Below, piece by piece: positions 1 to 6,639 of a stretch of 16,560 nucleotides of DNA; positions within the stretch are counted from its first letter, which is position 1, and each line of letters begins with the position of its first letter. The position numbers and the translations under genes are program-made. This DNA comes from DASSWB01 sp035705495 (GTDB taxonomy: Bacteria > Bacteroidota > Bacteroidia > Flavobacteriales > Flavobacteriaceae). The notes under the pieces were generated by a model, which was given only the letters and a program-made list of their open reading frames with translations, was not told where the DNA came from and ran no database searches. The stretch is from assembly GCA_035705495.1 (NCBI GenBank), contig DASSWB010000059.1, positions 1 to 16,560 of the forward strand, given 5' to 3'.

Positions 1-298
1 AGCGCAGGATGAACCTGTGATTGCGGAAGAGCAATTCAAATTGATGAAAGATGGAGTCGGAATTATCAATGCAGCCCGTGGCGGAGTTATCAACGAAGTC
101 GACCTTTTTAAAGCGATTGAAGATGGAAAAGTTTCTTTCGCCGGACTCGATGTTTTTGAAAACGAACCCACTCCAGCAGTACAAATCCTTATGAACCATA
201 AAATTTCCTTGAGTCCGCATATTGGCGGACAAACAAATGAAGCTCAGGATAGAATTGGAACGGAATTGGCAGAGCAGATTATTGAGATCTTGAAATAG
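1..298 (+). CDS. serA: D-2-hydroxyacid dehydrogenase, probably D-3-phosphoglycerate dehydrogenase (3' part only)
   Basis: The gene enters from the left edge (frame begins at base 2) and ends with TAG at 296-298, so only about the last 98 residues are visible. They carry the end of the NAD-binding/catalytic core of the D-isomer-specific 2-hydroxyacid dehydrogenases: INAARGG with the substrate-binding Arg, GLDVFENEP with the acid of the catalytic pair, and SPHIGGQT with the catalytic His. The protein ends soon after the last helix, so there is no C-terminal ACT domain; it is the short form. Members reduce 2-keto acids or oxidise 2-hydroxy acids with NAD(H). The 3-phosphoglycerate (serine synthesis) assignment is inferred from overall resemblance; a glycerate or other hydroxyacid dehydrogenase is possible because the specificity region lies outside the window. 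Confidence 0.85.
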   Translation, partial: AQDEPVIAEEQFKLMKDGVGIINAARGGVINEVDLFKAIEDGKVSFAGLDVFENEPTPAVQILMNHKISLSPHIGGQTNEAQDRIGTELAEQIIEILK

Positions 299-300
299 AA

Positions 301-326
301 TTGCTGTACTGACGGCAAAGATTTTT
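301..326 (+). terminator. Probable intrinsic terminator of the dehydrogenase gene
   Basis: Two bases after the TAG stop, TTGCTGT (301-307) pairs with ACGGCAA (312-318), a 7-bp stem with one G-U pair around a 4-base loop. It is followed by AGATTTTT. Position, orientation and T-tract fit a Rho-independent terminator, though the stem is short. Confidence 0.55.
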
Positions 327-356
327 AACGGTTCCTTACTATCAAAAGTGGTTTGC

Positions 357-452
357 TTACAAAACAAATTTGTGGGTGCAAATTTTTTGTTGATATTCCG
401 CGATATTTTTCAGGTTATCTTTTGCTTGGAAAGTCCAATTTATTTGAACCAT
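357..452 (-). pseudogene. Truncated ParE/RelE-family toxin stump
   Basis: A minus-strand frame starts with ATG at 452-450, 13 bases inside the 3' end of the antitoxin gene before it, and stops with TAA at 359-357, giving 31 codons. Its first 20 residues (MVQINWTFQAKDNLKNIAEY) look like the first strand and helix of ParE/RelE-type toxins, which often begin with a hydrophobic strand, a Trp, then an A..DL..I..Y helix. After that Tyr (about 393) the resemblance stops and the frame runs into AT-rich sequence with a hairpin at 366-385. Such toxins are usually about 95-105 residues, so most of the fold, including the mRNA- or gyrase-binding surface, is missing. The overlap with the antitoxin stop is the usual antitoxin-toxin coupling, which supports a former gene. 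The family call is by eye. Confidence 0.5.
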
Positions 453-622
453 TTTTCAACTTCATTATCTAAGTCAGCGTCTGAGATTATTTCTCCGTGC
501 TCTGATTGATTCATTCCGTTTTCGACGTTTTCAATAAGAATCAGTCTTTCCACTAAATCGTCAATCGCAAATTCATCTGGGAATTTGTCCAATTGTTCTT
601 TTAATTTTTCTTTTGTCAACAT
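440..622 (-). CDS. Antitoxin-like protein, now without a complete toxin
   Basis: This 60-residue acidic protein (MLTKEKLKEQLDKFPDEF...) resembles small Bacteroidota antitoxins with the pattern LPDEFSIDELIERLI..E.VE.G, usually encoded just before a ParE/RelE-type toxin. I chose ATG at 622-620 because AAGGAA lies a few bases before it; a TTG 18 bases further upstream would add six residues. The C-terminal segment (DADLDNEVEKWFK) would be the toxin-wrapping part in this family. It begins 27 bases after the preceding toxin stop, on the same strand, so it is probably co-transcribed with the intact pair at 650-1173. The following toxin frame overlaps its stop but is truncated, so the antitoxin is orphaned. 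Whether it can neutralise the neighbouring toxin cannot be read from the sequence. Confidence 0.6.
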   Translation of the reverse strand: MLTKEKLKEQLDKFPDEFAIDDLVERLILIENVENGMNQSEHGEIISDADLDNEVEKWFK

Positions 623-649
623 TTTTCCTTTTTGTTTCAAACTATGTTT

Positions 650-952
650 TTATAGTTCGGATTTAAGTTTATCAGGATTTTGTCTGTTATCAAAAATCGT
701 TAGTATATTGATTTTATGTTCATCAAACTTAAAGAACAATGTTGTTTGCTTTGTAACAACACATTTCCTCAAATCAGGATTTTTTTCTGATTTCGGAAAG
801 ATTTCAGGTTGTGATTTTATCAATAAAATATTCTTGTCCAATTTTCTGATGAAATCCGATTTCACTTTTGCAGACCAGTTTTCCATTAAATAACCAAATA
901 GAATTTCTAATTTTCTTTCCGCGATCTTGGAAACAACAATTTTCCGCTCCAT
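650..952 (-). CDS. Type II toxin-antitoxin system toxin, RelE/ParE family
   Basis: The 100-residue basic protein has the size and layout of the RelE/ParE superfamily: a first strand (KIVVSKIAERKL), two helices covering ENWSAKVKSDFIRKLDKNILLI, a motif like the usual hydrophobic-x-x-P-x-x-(F/Y)P (KSQPEIFPKS), then an R-containing strand (LRKCVVTKQTTLFFKF) and a final strand with INILTIFDNRQNP. The last segment matches the conserved I.I..ifd.RQ.P ending of this family in Bacteroidota. Toxins of this superfamily cut ribosome-bound mRNA (RelE) or poison gyrase (ParE); sequence alone does not decide which. Its ATG (952-950) overlaps the antitoxin stop by one base (TAATG), giving translational coupling. 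No disruption is seen, so the gene looks functional. Confidence 0.8.
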   Translation of the reverse strand: MERKIVVSKIAERKLEILFGYLMENWSAKVKSDFIRKLDKNILLIKSQPEIFPKSEKNPDLRKCVVTKQTTLFFKFDEHKINILTIFDNRQNPDKLKSEL

Positions 953-1173
953 TATCTATGTTTTGACATAAACGTGTCGTAATCGGTTGCTTTTCCTTGT
1001 TCGATTTCCGAAGATGCATCTTGGATTTCTTTCTGTTGGTCAGGAGTCAGTTCGTCCCAAAAGTCCACTGATTTTTCTTTTTTGAAAATTTGCTTGATTG
1101 ACTGAATAATCCTGGGGTTGTCAGTGCTTAACAACAATTTCGCTAGTTCTATTTTTTCCGCTTGAATATTCAT
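952..1173 (-). CDS. Type II antitoxin partner of the RelE/ParE toxin
   Basis: This 73-residue protein begins at ATG 1173-1171 (MNIQAEKIELAKLLLSTDNP) and ends in a stop that overlaps the toxin start by one base. It follows a common Bacteroidota antitoxin pattern: an N-terminal helix ending in I..I, a middle segment FWDELTPDQQKEI, then E...G....YD.F..KHR at the C-terminus. The order antitoxin then toxin, the coupling and the size support the assignment. The same frame stays open upstream to about 1425, but that stretch runs through a hairpin and the promoter region and does not look like protein. The partner would bind and inactivate the toxin and probably repress the operon; no clear operator palindrome is visible in front of it. 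Confidence 0.75.
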   Translation of the reverse strand: MNIQAEKIELAKLLLSTDNPRIIQSIKQIFKKEKSVDFWDELTPDQQKEIQDASSEIEQGKATDYDTFMSKHR

Positions 1174-1190
1174 TTTTAGATCATTTATAA

Positions 1191-1198
1191 CAAAAATA
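1191..1198 (-). promoter_or_regulatory. Candidate -7 box for the toxin-antitoxin operon
   Basis: On the minus strand this reads TATTTTTG, a full match to the Bacteroidota -7 consensus TAnnTTTG, 17 bases before the antitoxin ATG. No good -33 TTG element is found at the usual distance, so the call rests on one box in AT-rich sequence. Confidence 0.35.
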
Positions 1199-1270
1199 AG
1201 AATTCTTTCCTTAATGTGAAGTTGGATTTTTGTAAGAACGAAAATTCGGCATAACTTCTGGATAAAAACA

Positions 1271-1308
1271 AAATTCTGAATCGGAAGCATCTGATTCAGA
1301 ATTTTTTT
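1271..1308. terminator. Strong hairpin between divergent genes, terminator-like on both strands
   Basis: AAATTCTGAATC (1271-1282) is an exact inverted copy of GATTCAGAATTT (1293-1304), giving a perfect 12-bp stem with a 10-base loop. On the plus strand it is followed by a run of Ts to 1308; on the minus strand the sequence after the stem is also T-rich. It stands between the divergent antitoxin and binding-protein genes, just before the promoter of the latter. No complete plus-strand gene lies immediately upstream, so it may insulate that promoter from read-through. Confidence 0.5.
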
Positions 1309-1324
1309 ATTCCTAAAAATTCCA

Positions 1325-1353
1325 GTTGGATCATCATTAAATACATATTTTTG
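1325..1353 (+). promoter_or_regulatory. Promoter of the ABC substrate-binding protein gene
   Basis: GTTG at 1325-1328 is followed after 17 bases by TATTTTTG at 1346-1353, matching the Bacteroidota -33 (TTG) and -7 (TAnnTTTG) elements at normal spacing. Transcription would start about 7 bases downstream, leaving a leader of only about 13 bases before the TTG start codon at 1373. Confidence 0.55.
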
Positions 1354-1372
1354 AAAACGGAAAAATTCAATT

Positions 1373-2506
1373 TTGAAAAAAATACTACTTCTTCTTGTTT
1401 CTCTTGCTTTTTTTGGTTGCAACAATCAAGATAAATTATCGGCAGAACCAGAATTGACGGGAACCGAACTTGAAATCAAATACGCAAAAGGATTTTCAAT
1501 TATTGACTACGGAAGTTTCAAAATATTGAATGTTGAAAGTCCGTTTCCTGAATCAAAAAAATCCTACAAATATTTACTCGTTCAGAAGGAAGCACAAATT
1601 CCAGAAAACTTGGAATACGATCAGAAAATAGAAATTCCGGTGCAAAAAATCGTTGTGACTTCCACCACGCATATTCCTTCTTTGGAAACACTTCAAGTGG
1701 AAGAATCATTGGTCGGTTTTCCGAATCTGAGCTATATTTCTTCGGAAAAAACACGAAAATTGATTGCCGAAGGAAAAGTCACGGAGTTGGGACAAAACGA
1801 ATCCATCAACACCGAAGTTCTAATTAGTTTACAACCCGATGTTGTGGTAGGCTTTGAGGTGGACGGAAACAACAAAACCTTCAATACGATCAAAAAAAGT
1901 GGAATTCCCGTGGTTTACAATGCTGATTGGACCGAAAATTCTCCATTGGGAAAAGCAGAATGGATCAAATTTTTTGGTGTTTTTTATAATAAATCAGACG
2001 AAGCTTTTTCCGCTTTTGAAGACGTCGAAAAAACTTATCTGGAAGCGAAAAAACGGGCTGCTACGGCAACAACTTCACCGACTGTTTTAAGTGGTTCTAT
2101 GTACAAGGATATTTGGTATTTGCCGGGAGGAAAAAGTTGGCAAGCGCAATTTATTAAAGATGCAAATGCAGATTATCTTTATGCGGATTCCGAGGAAACG
2201 GGAAGTTTGAATCTTTCTATTGAAAATGTGCTGAGCAAAGCGCAAAACGCCGAATTCTGGATCGGTCCCGCGCAGTTTACTTCTTATGAACAAATGTTGA
2301 ACGAGTCTCAACATTACCAACAATTTGAATCTTTTCAAAATAAAAAAATCTACACTTACAGCAGTAAAAAAGGAGAAACCGGTGGCGTCATTTATTATGA
2401 ATTGGCACCAAATAGGCCAGACTTGGTTTTAAAAGATTTGATTTCAATTTTTCACCCTGAATTGTTTCCGCAGCATAAACTCGTATTTTTTGAACCGCTG
2501 GATTGA
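1373..2506 (+). CDS. ABC transporter substrate-binding lipoprotein (FecB/BtuF-like)
   Basis: The 377-residue protein starts with a lipoprotein signal (MKKILLLLVSLAFFGC, lipid-modified Cys about residue 16). The lipobox FFGC is slightly unusual. The start is TTG at 1373; no in-frame ATG or GTG lies between upstream stops and the signal peptide. The mature part is a two-lobe periplasmic binding protein of the Fe-siderophore/haem/cobalamin class: a first-lobe strand IVVTSTTHIPSLETL, then LISLQPDVVVGF, a long connecting helix near residues 200-230, and an ending ELAPNRPDLVLKDLISIFHP typical of the family. Acidic residues near LQVEESLVG and YYELAPN are where these proteins usually dock to permease arginines. 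The ligand cannot be told from sequence. Its permease and ATPase are probably the genes at 5614-7442, separated from it by three other genes. Confidence 0.85.
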   Translation: MKKILLLLVSLAFFGCNNQDKLSAEPELTGTELEIKYAKGFSIIDYGSFKILNVESPFPESKKSYKYLLVQKEAQIPENLEYDQKIEIPVQKIVVTSTTHIPSLETLQVEESLVGFPNLSYISSEKTRKLIAEGKVTELGQNESINTEVLISLQPDVVVGFEVDGNNKTFNTIKKSGIPVVYNADWTENSPLGKAEWIKFFGVFYNKSDEAFSAFEDVEKTYLEAKKRAATATTSPTVLSGSMYKDIWYLPGGKSWQAQFIKDANADYLYADSEETGSLNLSIENVLSKAQNAEFWIGPAQFTSYEQMLNESQHYQQFESFQNKKIYTYSSKKGETGGVIYYELAPNRPDLVLKDLISIFHPELFPQHKLVFFEPLD

Positions 2507-2570
2507 TCATTTTTGTTAAAGAATACTTAATTATTTATATCTTACGGCTTGGAAGAAAAACCGTACAAAA

Positions 2571-3917
2571 ATGAAAAACCTCAAGAGCAACATTTTTTTT
2601 AAGATCAGCATCATTTTTATTTTGATATTGATTCTGCTCATTCCCACTTCAATGGTCAAAAATCTGATTTACGAAAGGGAATTCGTTCAAGAAAACGCCA
2701 TTCAGGAAGTCAGTTCTAAATGGGCAAACGGACAAACGATCACAGGTCCTTATATTTCCATTCCTTTTGATAAATACGTGCGGCAATTTTCCAAAAAAGA
2801 TTCGACTGAAAAACTTGTAAAATACAAGGACTGGCTGTACATATTACCTGATAAACTGGAAATTGCAGGTTCCATCAATCCGGAGAAAAGATATAGAGGA
2901 ATTTACGAAGTCGTTGTTTACGAATCCAACTTCAAACTTTCAGGCGTCTTCACTCCTATCAATTTGAAAAAATTCGAAATTGAAGAACAAAATATTCACT
3001 TTGATAAAGCAACGCTCAATATTGGGATTTCAGATTTAAGGGGAATCGAAAAACAAATCGTTCTGAATTGGAATGATAAAGAGATATTTTTCAATTCCGG
3101 AACCAGTACCCGGGATATTACTTCCAGCGGAATAAACTCTCCCATTCCCGTTGTTAAAGATTCCACGGCTTATCATTTCTCAATGAATGTGGATTTAAAA
3201 GGGAGCCAGAATCTCTATTTTGTTCCCGTGGGAAAAACCACCGACGTAGAAATGAAATCAAACTGGACCACTCCCAGTTTCACGGGAAATTATCTGCCAG
3301 ATGATAGAAATGTAACCGAAGAAGGGTTCACTGCGAATTGGAATGTCCTGCATTTAAATCGGAATTATCCTCAAAGTTGGATTGGAAGCGCGCATAATGT
3401 GCAAGAAAGTACATTCGGAACCGATTTGCTATTACCTGTAGATAATTACAAAAAATCATATCGCGTGGCAGAATACGCAATTTTGTTCCTGGCGCTGACA
3501 TTTATGGTGTTTTTCTTCGTTGAAGTTCTCAACAAAGTCTTTATTCACCCCATTCAGTATTTATTGGTGGGAATCGCGCTCATTGTTTTTTACACATTGC
3601 TGCTTTCTTTCAGTGAACACATTAAATTCAATCTGGCCTATATTTTATCGGCAATTCTGACTTTGGTGTTGATTACATCTTATACAGCGGCGATTTTAAA
3701 ATCGAAAAAAGTCGGCTTGCTGATTTTCGGCATTCTTTTTATTCTTTATTCGTTCATCTTTACCATCATTCAATTGGAAGATTATGCACTTTTAATTGGA
3801 AGTATCGGTGTTTTTGTGATCCTCGGAATTGTGATGTACTTCTCGAGAAAAATCGACTGGTACAATATTCGATTAGGTGAGAATGCTGAAAAACCGAAAG
3901 AATCCGAAAACAAATAA
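2571..3917 (+). CDS. creD: CreD-family inner membrane protein
   Basis: The 448-residue protein matches the length and landmarks of CreD. There is one N-terminal membrane segment (about 10-30), then IYEREF and a GPYISIPF motif. A large extracytoplasmic domain follows with LPDKLEIAGSINPEKRYRG and SDLRGI, then FVPVGKTTDVEMKSNW-type and GNYLPD motifs. Four to five C-terminal helices begin near VAEYAILFLALTF and include HPIQYLLVGIALIVFY and SFSEH. In Escherichia coli, creD is a CreBC target linked to colicin tolerance and envelope stress; the molecular role is not established. The usual Bacteroidota neighbour, a small winged-helix regulator, is not present just upstream. The ATG at 2571 gives the expected N-terminus. 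The stop overlaps the next start by one base (TAATG), so the two genes are translationally coupled. Confidence 0.88.
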   Translation: MKNLKSNIFFKISIIFILILILLIPTSMVKNLIYEREFVQENAIQEVSSKWANGQTITGPYISIPFDKYVRQFSKKDSTEKLVKYKDWLYILPDKLEIAGSINPEKRYRGIYEVVVYESNFKLSGVFTPINLKKFEIEEQNIHFDKATLNIGISDLRGIEKQIVLNWNDKEIFFNSGTSTRDITSSGINSPIPVVKDSTAYHFSMNVDLKGSQNLYFVPVGKTTDVEMKSNWTTPSFTGNYLPDDRNVTEEGFTANWNVLHLNRNYPQSWIGSAHNVQESTFGTDLLLPVDNYKKSYRVAEYAILFLALTFMVFFFVEVLNKVFIHPIQYLLVGIALIVFYTLLLSFSEHIKFNLAYILSAILTLVLITSYTAAILKSKKVGLLIFGILFILYSFIFTIIQLEDYALLIGSIGVFVILGIVMYFSRKIDWYNIRLGENAEKPKESENK

Positions 3918-4729
3918 TGAAAAAAATTAGCAGAAGAAAATTTATTCAAAGTGGCATTTTAGCGTCTATTGGGTTGATTCTGCTTGATTCTTTATGGTTT
4001 GAAAAATATGTAATTGATTGGAATTATTTTGATATTTCCAAGGGAACGAAACCCAAAGTGAAAATCATTCAAATTTCAGATTTACATCTTGATTCAATTC
4101 GTTCTTTTCATCGCTCAATAGCGGAAAAAATTAATAATTTACAACCGGATTTTATTTTTATAACCGGAGATTCCGTAGATAAAACTGAAAAAATTGGGGT
4201 TCTGGAAGGATTTTTAAAAATGCTGGATATTTCCATTTTAAAAATCGCAATCCTTGGAAATTGGGAATATTGGGGTAAAGTAAATATCTCAAAACTCACG
4301 CAAGCATACCAGAAATATAATTGTGAACTTTTAATCGATAAACATAAATCATTATCCATTAAAGAGCGGAAAATAACCATAATCGGACTGGACGATCTAA
4401 TTGGCGGTACTCCTGATTTTAAAGCCGCTACGGAAAACATTCCAGAATCTGATTTAAAAATTGTTTTGGCCCATTGTCCGCAACATCGGGATTTAATTCA
4501 AAAGGAAAAGGCGAATTTTACTACGGATTTAATTCTATCTGGACATACGCACGGCGGACAAGTCAATATTTTTGGTTTTGTACCCTTCAAACCACAAGGA
4601 AGTGGAAAATATTTGAAAGGTTGGTACAGTGAAAATGATCCTGTAATGTACGTTTCAAAAGGGATAGGAACCAGTATGTTACCAATAAGATTTGGAGCGC
4701 GCGCGGAAGTAGTTGAAATTGATATTTAA
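3917..4729 (+). CDS. Calcineurin-like metallophosphoesterase (YkuE/YaeI type) with Tat-like signal
   Basis: The 270-residue protein begins with a twin-arginine-like signal (SRRKFIQSG, then a hydrophobic stretch), suggesting export or membrane anchoring by Tat. The metallophosphatase motifs are in order: DLH (Asp55, His57), GDS (Asp85), GN (Asn115), H186 in LAHCPQH, and GHTHGG (His210, His212). The usual His after the Asn of GNH(D/E) is Trp here (GNWEYW). That residue normally assists catalysis by protonating the leaving group, while the metal ligands are kept. Relatives such as YkuE are Tat-exported cell-wall metallophosphoesterases and E. coli YaeI acts in lipid A precursor hydrolysis, but the substrate here is unknown. 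The gene is coupled to creD by a one-base overlap, so the pair probably forms an operon. Confidence 0.85.
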   Translation: MKKISRRKFIQSGILASIGLILLDSLWFEKYVIDWNYFDISKGTKPKVKIIQISDLHLDSIRSFHRSIAEKINNLQPDFIFITGDSVDKTEKIGVLEGFLKMLDISILKIAILGNWEYWGKVNISKLTQAYQKYNCELLIDKHKSLSIKERKITIIGLDDLIGGTPDFKAATENIPESDLKIVLAHCPQHRDLIQKEKANFTTDLILSGHTHGGQVNIFGFVPFKPQGSGKYLKGWYSENDPVMYVSKGIGTSMLPIRFGARAEVVEIDI

Positions 4730-4890
4730 AGAGTAAATTCAAAAAGGATGATTTATTTCCCAAAAATGAAAAAGATGAAAATTGTAAGCCTGACCGTAAA
4801 GCGATGTTCTTAAAAAATATGACTGAAGACCGAATTATCACTTTAAAAAATAGAATCAATAGCTTTACCGAAGGAAATATCTGTAATTAA
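4723..4890 (+). other. Possible gene remnant in the gap before the DUF1684 gene
   Basis: Between the metallophosphoesterase and the DUF1684 gene one frame stays open for about 55 codons (4723-4887, stop TAA 4888-4890). It reads like charged helical protein (for example KFKKDDLFPKNEKDENCK and MTEDRIITLKNRINSF). It has no start codon near its 5' end; the first ATG would give only 28 residues. It could be the tail of a lost gene or chance. No family is recognised. Confidence 0.2.
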
Positions 4891-4908
4891 ATACTTTAAG
4901 CAAATCCA

Positions 4909-5496
4909 ATGAAAAAATCAATATTTATCCTCCTATTCCTGTTTTCAACATCAATGATGTTTGGACAAACTCATTCCGAAGACGTAGAAGCTTTTCAAAA
5001 TAAGATGAACCAGGATTTTTTAAATCCAGAAGAGTCTCCGCTTTCTCCAAAACAAATCAAAAAGTTTAACGGACACGATTTTTTCCCAATTGATGAAAAT
5101 TATAAAATAGTCGCAAAATTTGATAAAGCAGAGGATGCAGTTCCATTTTCTATGAAAACAACCACAGACCGACTTCCATTATACAAGATTTACGGGACTG
5201 CGACTTTTGAAATTGAAGGAAAAACCTATACGCTGAATATTTATCAAAGCGAAAAAATCACGCCCGGATATGAAAATCATTTGTTTTTTCCTTTCACCGA
5301 TTTGACGAATGGCGAAGAAACCTACACAGGCGGAAGATATATCGATTTAACGATTCCCGAAGGAAACAGTATTATAATCGATTTCAACAAGGCTTACAAT
5401 CCGTATTGTGCTTACAGTGGAAACTACTCCTGCCCGATTCCGCCAAAGGAAAATGATTTGAACACAGAAATAAAAGCAGGAATTAAATATTTTTGA
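4909..5496 (+). CDS. DUF1684 family secreted protein
   Basis: The 195-residue protein starts with a Sec signal peptide (MKKSIFILLFLFSTSMMFGQ, cleavage probably after the Gly or Gln near residue 20). The body carries the DUF1684 landmarks in order: a short helical lead, LSPKQIKKFNG with FFPID, YKIYGTATFEI, LFFPFTDLTNGEETYTGGRY, and the Cys-containing end DFNKAYNPYCAYSGNYSCP with PPKEN and IKAGIKYF. The two cysteines near YNPYCAY and YSCPIPP are characteristic of the family. No enzymatic function is established. It stands just upstream of the permease promoter, 117 bases before the permease start. A role connected with the importer is possible but unproven. Confidence 0.85.
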   Translation: MKKSIFILLFLFSTSMMFGQTHSEDVEAFQNKMNQDFLNPEESPLSPKQIKKFNGHDFFPIDENYKIVAKFDKAEDAVPFSMKTTTDRLPLYKIYGTATFEIEGKTYTLNIYQSEKITPGYENHLFFPFTDLTNGEETYTGGRYIDLTIPEGNSIIIDFNKAYNPYCAYSGNYSCPIPPKENDLNTEIKAGIKYF

Positions 5497-5561
5497 ATAC
5501 ATTGATTATGGAAAATAGACGGTTCAACATCTGGTTGGCGGAATTAAAAATTATACTGGAT

Positions 5562-5597
5562 TTTGACTGAAGTACCTACTTCGATTTTATATTTTTG
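5562..5597 (+). promoter_or_regulatory. Promoter of the permease-ATPase operon with an embedded operator-like inverted repeat
   Basis: TTTG at 5562-5565 and TATTTTTG at 5590-5597 match Bacteroidota -33 and -7 elements, with a spacer of 24 bases, slightly long. Inside the spacer, GAAGTA-CC-TACTTC (5569-5582) is a perfect 6+6 inverted repeat, where a dimeric regulator would block RNA polymerase. The leader to the TTG start at 5614 would be only about 10 bases. Confidence 0.5.
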
Positions 5598-5613
5598 TCC
5601 AAATATGTAAAAC

Positions 5614-6639
5614 TTGTCCAACCCAAAGAAATATTCTGTTTTCCTGCTCCTACTGATTTTATTGGTAGTTTTTCTGCTGAATATAAGTCTGGGATCTGTC
5701 AATATTCCCATTGATGATGTATTTGCAGCTTTGACAAACGGAGCGGTTTCAAATGAAAGTTGGAGTTATATCATTCTCGAGTATCGATTGCCCAAAGCTT
5801 TTACCGCAATTTTGGTCGGCAGCGGATTGGCTGTCAGCGGACTCCTGATGCAAACGCTTTTTCGAAATCCTTTAGCGGGTCCTTATGTACTCGGATTGAG
5901 CAGTGGCGCGAGTTTGGGGGTGGCAATCGTTGTTATGGGCGCTTCTCTTTTCGGCGGAATGGCTTCTTTTGTATTACTTTCAAAATGGAGTTTGGTCATT
6001 GCATCCAGTTTGGGAAGTTTGCTCGTTCTTTTGGCTGTAATGCTTGCTGCTTCCAGATTAAAAGACACGATGGCGTTACTCATTATTGGTTTGATGTTCG
6101 CGAGTTTGACATCGGCCGTTGTGAGTGTTTTTGCTTATTTCAGTCGTGCGGCAGATCTTCAGAAATATATTTTTTGGTCCTTCGGAAGCTTGGGTGATCT
6201 CGCTTGGAGCGAAGTTTTGATTCTCGGAATTTTCTGGTTTTTGGGAATTCTGCTATCTATTTTTTGTATTAAAAATTTGAACTCGCTTTTATTGGGAGAA
6301 CAGTATGCAAAAAGTATGGGGGTCGCAATCAATAAAAACCGATTTTTGGTCATCATCGCCACGAGTCTATTGGCAGGAAGTATTACAGCGTTTGCGGGAC
6401 CAATTGCTTTTATAGGTTTGGCTGTTCCGCATTTGGTAAAACAAATTATTCCCACAAACAACCACTTGATTTTATTGCCGGCGGTGATTTTTGGCGGTGC
6501 TATTTTAATGCTGATTTGTGACAGCATTGCACAACTTCCGGGAAGTGAATACACGCTTCCGATAAACGCAATCACTTCGATTATAGGAGCTCCCGTTGTT
6601 ATTTGGTTATTGGTTCGGAAACAAAAATTTATTTTTTAA
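5614..6639 (+). CDS. ABC transporter permease, FecCD/BtuC family
   Basis: The 341-residue protein is almost entirely hydrophobic, with about ten predicted membrane helices as in BtuC, FecCD and FhuB half-units. Family landmarks are EYRLPKAFTAILVGSGLAVSG with LMQTLFRNPLAGPYVLG near residues 55-95, and the ATPase-coupling segment with GPIAFIGLAVPHLVK near 262-277. The start is TTG at 5614: an in-frame stop lies at 5608-5610 and no ATG gives the first helix. It forms the membrane channel that passes an iron chelate, haem or corrinoid from the binding protein to the cytoplasm. The stop overlaps the ATPase ATG by one base, so the two are coupled. Substrate is not deducible. Confidence 0.9.
   Translation: MSNPKKYSVFLLLLILLVVFLLNISLGSVNIPIDDVFAALTNGAVSNESWSYIILEYRLPKAFTAILVGSGLAVSGLLMQTLFRNPLAGPYVLGLSSGASLGVAIVVMGASLFGGMASFVLLSKWSLVIASSLGSLLVLLAVMLAASRLKDTMALLIIGLMFASLTSAVVSVFAYFSRAADLQKYIFWSFGSLGDLAWSEVLILGIFWFLGILLSIFCIKNLNSLLLGEQYAKSMGVAINKNRFLVIIATSLLAGSITAFAGPIAFIGLAVPHLVKQIIPTNNHLILLPAVIFGGAILMLICDSIAQLPGSEYTLPINAITSIIGAPVVIWLLVRKQKFIF

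Noticed and set aside
366..388. Hairpin AAATTTG/CAAATTT with T-run as a second terminator of the serA-like gene
   Set aside because: The stem is almost all A-T and weak, and a better-placed hairpin is at 301-326; it was kept only as a landmark near the toxin break point.
585..893. Plus-strand open frame of about 100 codons, rich in Phe, Ser, Leu and Cys
   Set aside because: It lies opposite the RelE/ParE toxin gene; its composition is that of an antisense shadow and the minus-strand gene has a recognisable family and coupling.
1174..1425. N-terminal extension of the antitoxin frame by 84 codons
   Set aside because: It would run through the candidate promoter, a perfect hairpin and into the binding-protein gene; the ATG at 1173 gives a normal antitoxin.
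6603..6638. TTG start for the ABC ATPase inside the permease gene
   Set aside because: The ATG at 6639 overlaps the permease stop by one base and gives the normal N-terminus; the extra 12 residues have no family counterpart.
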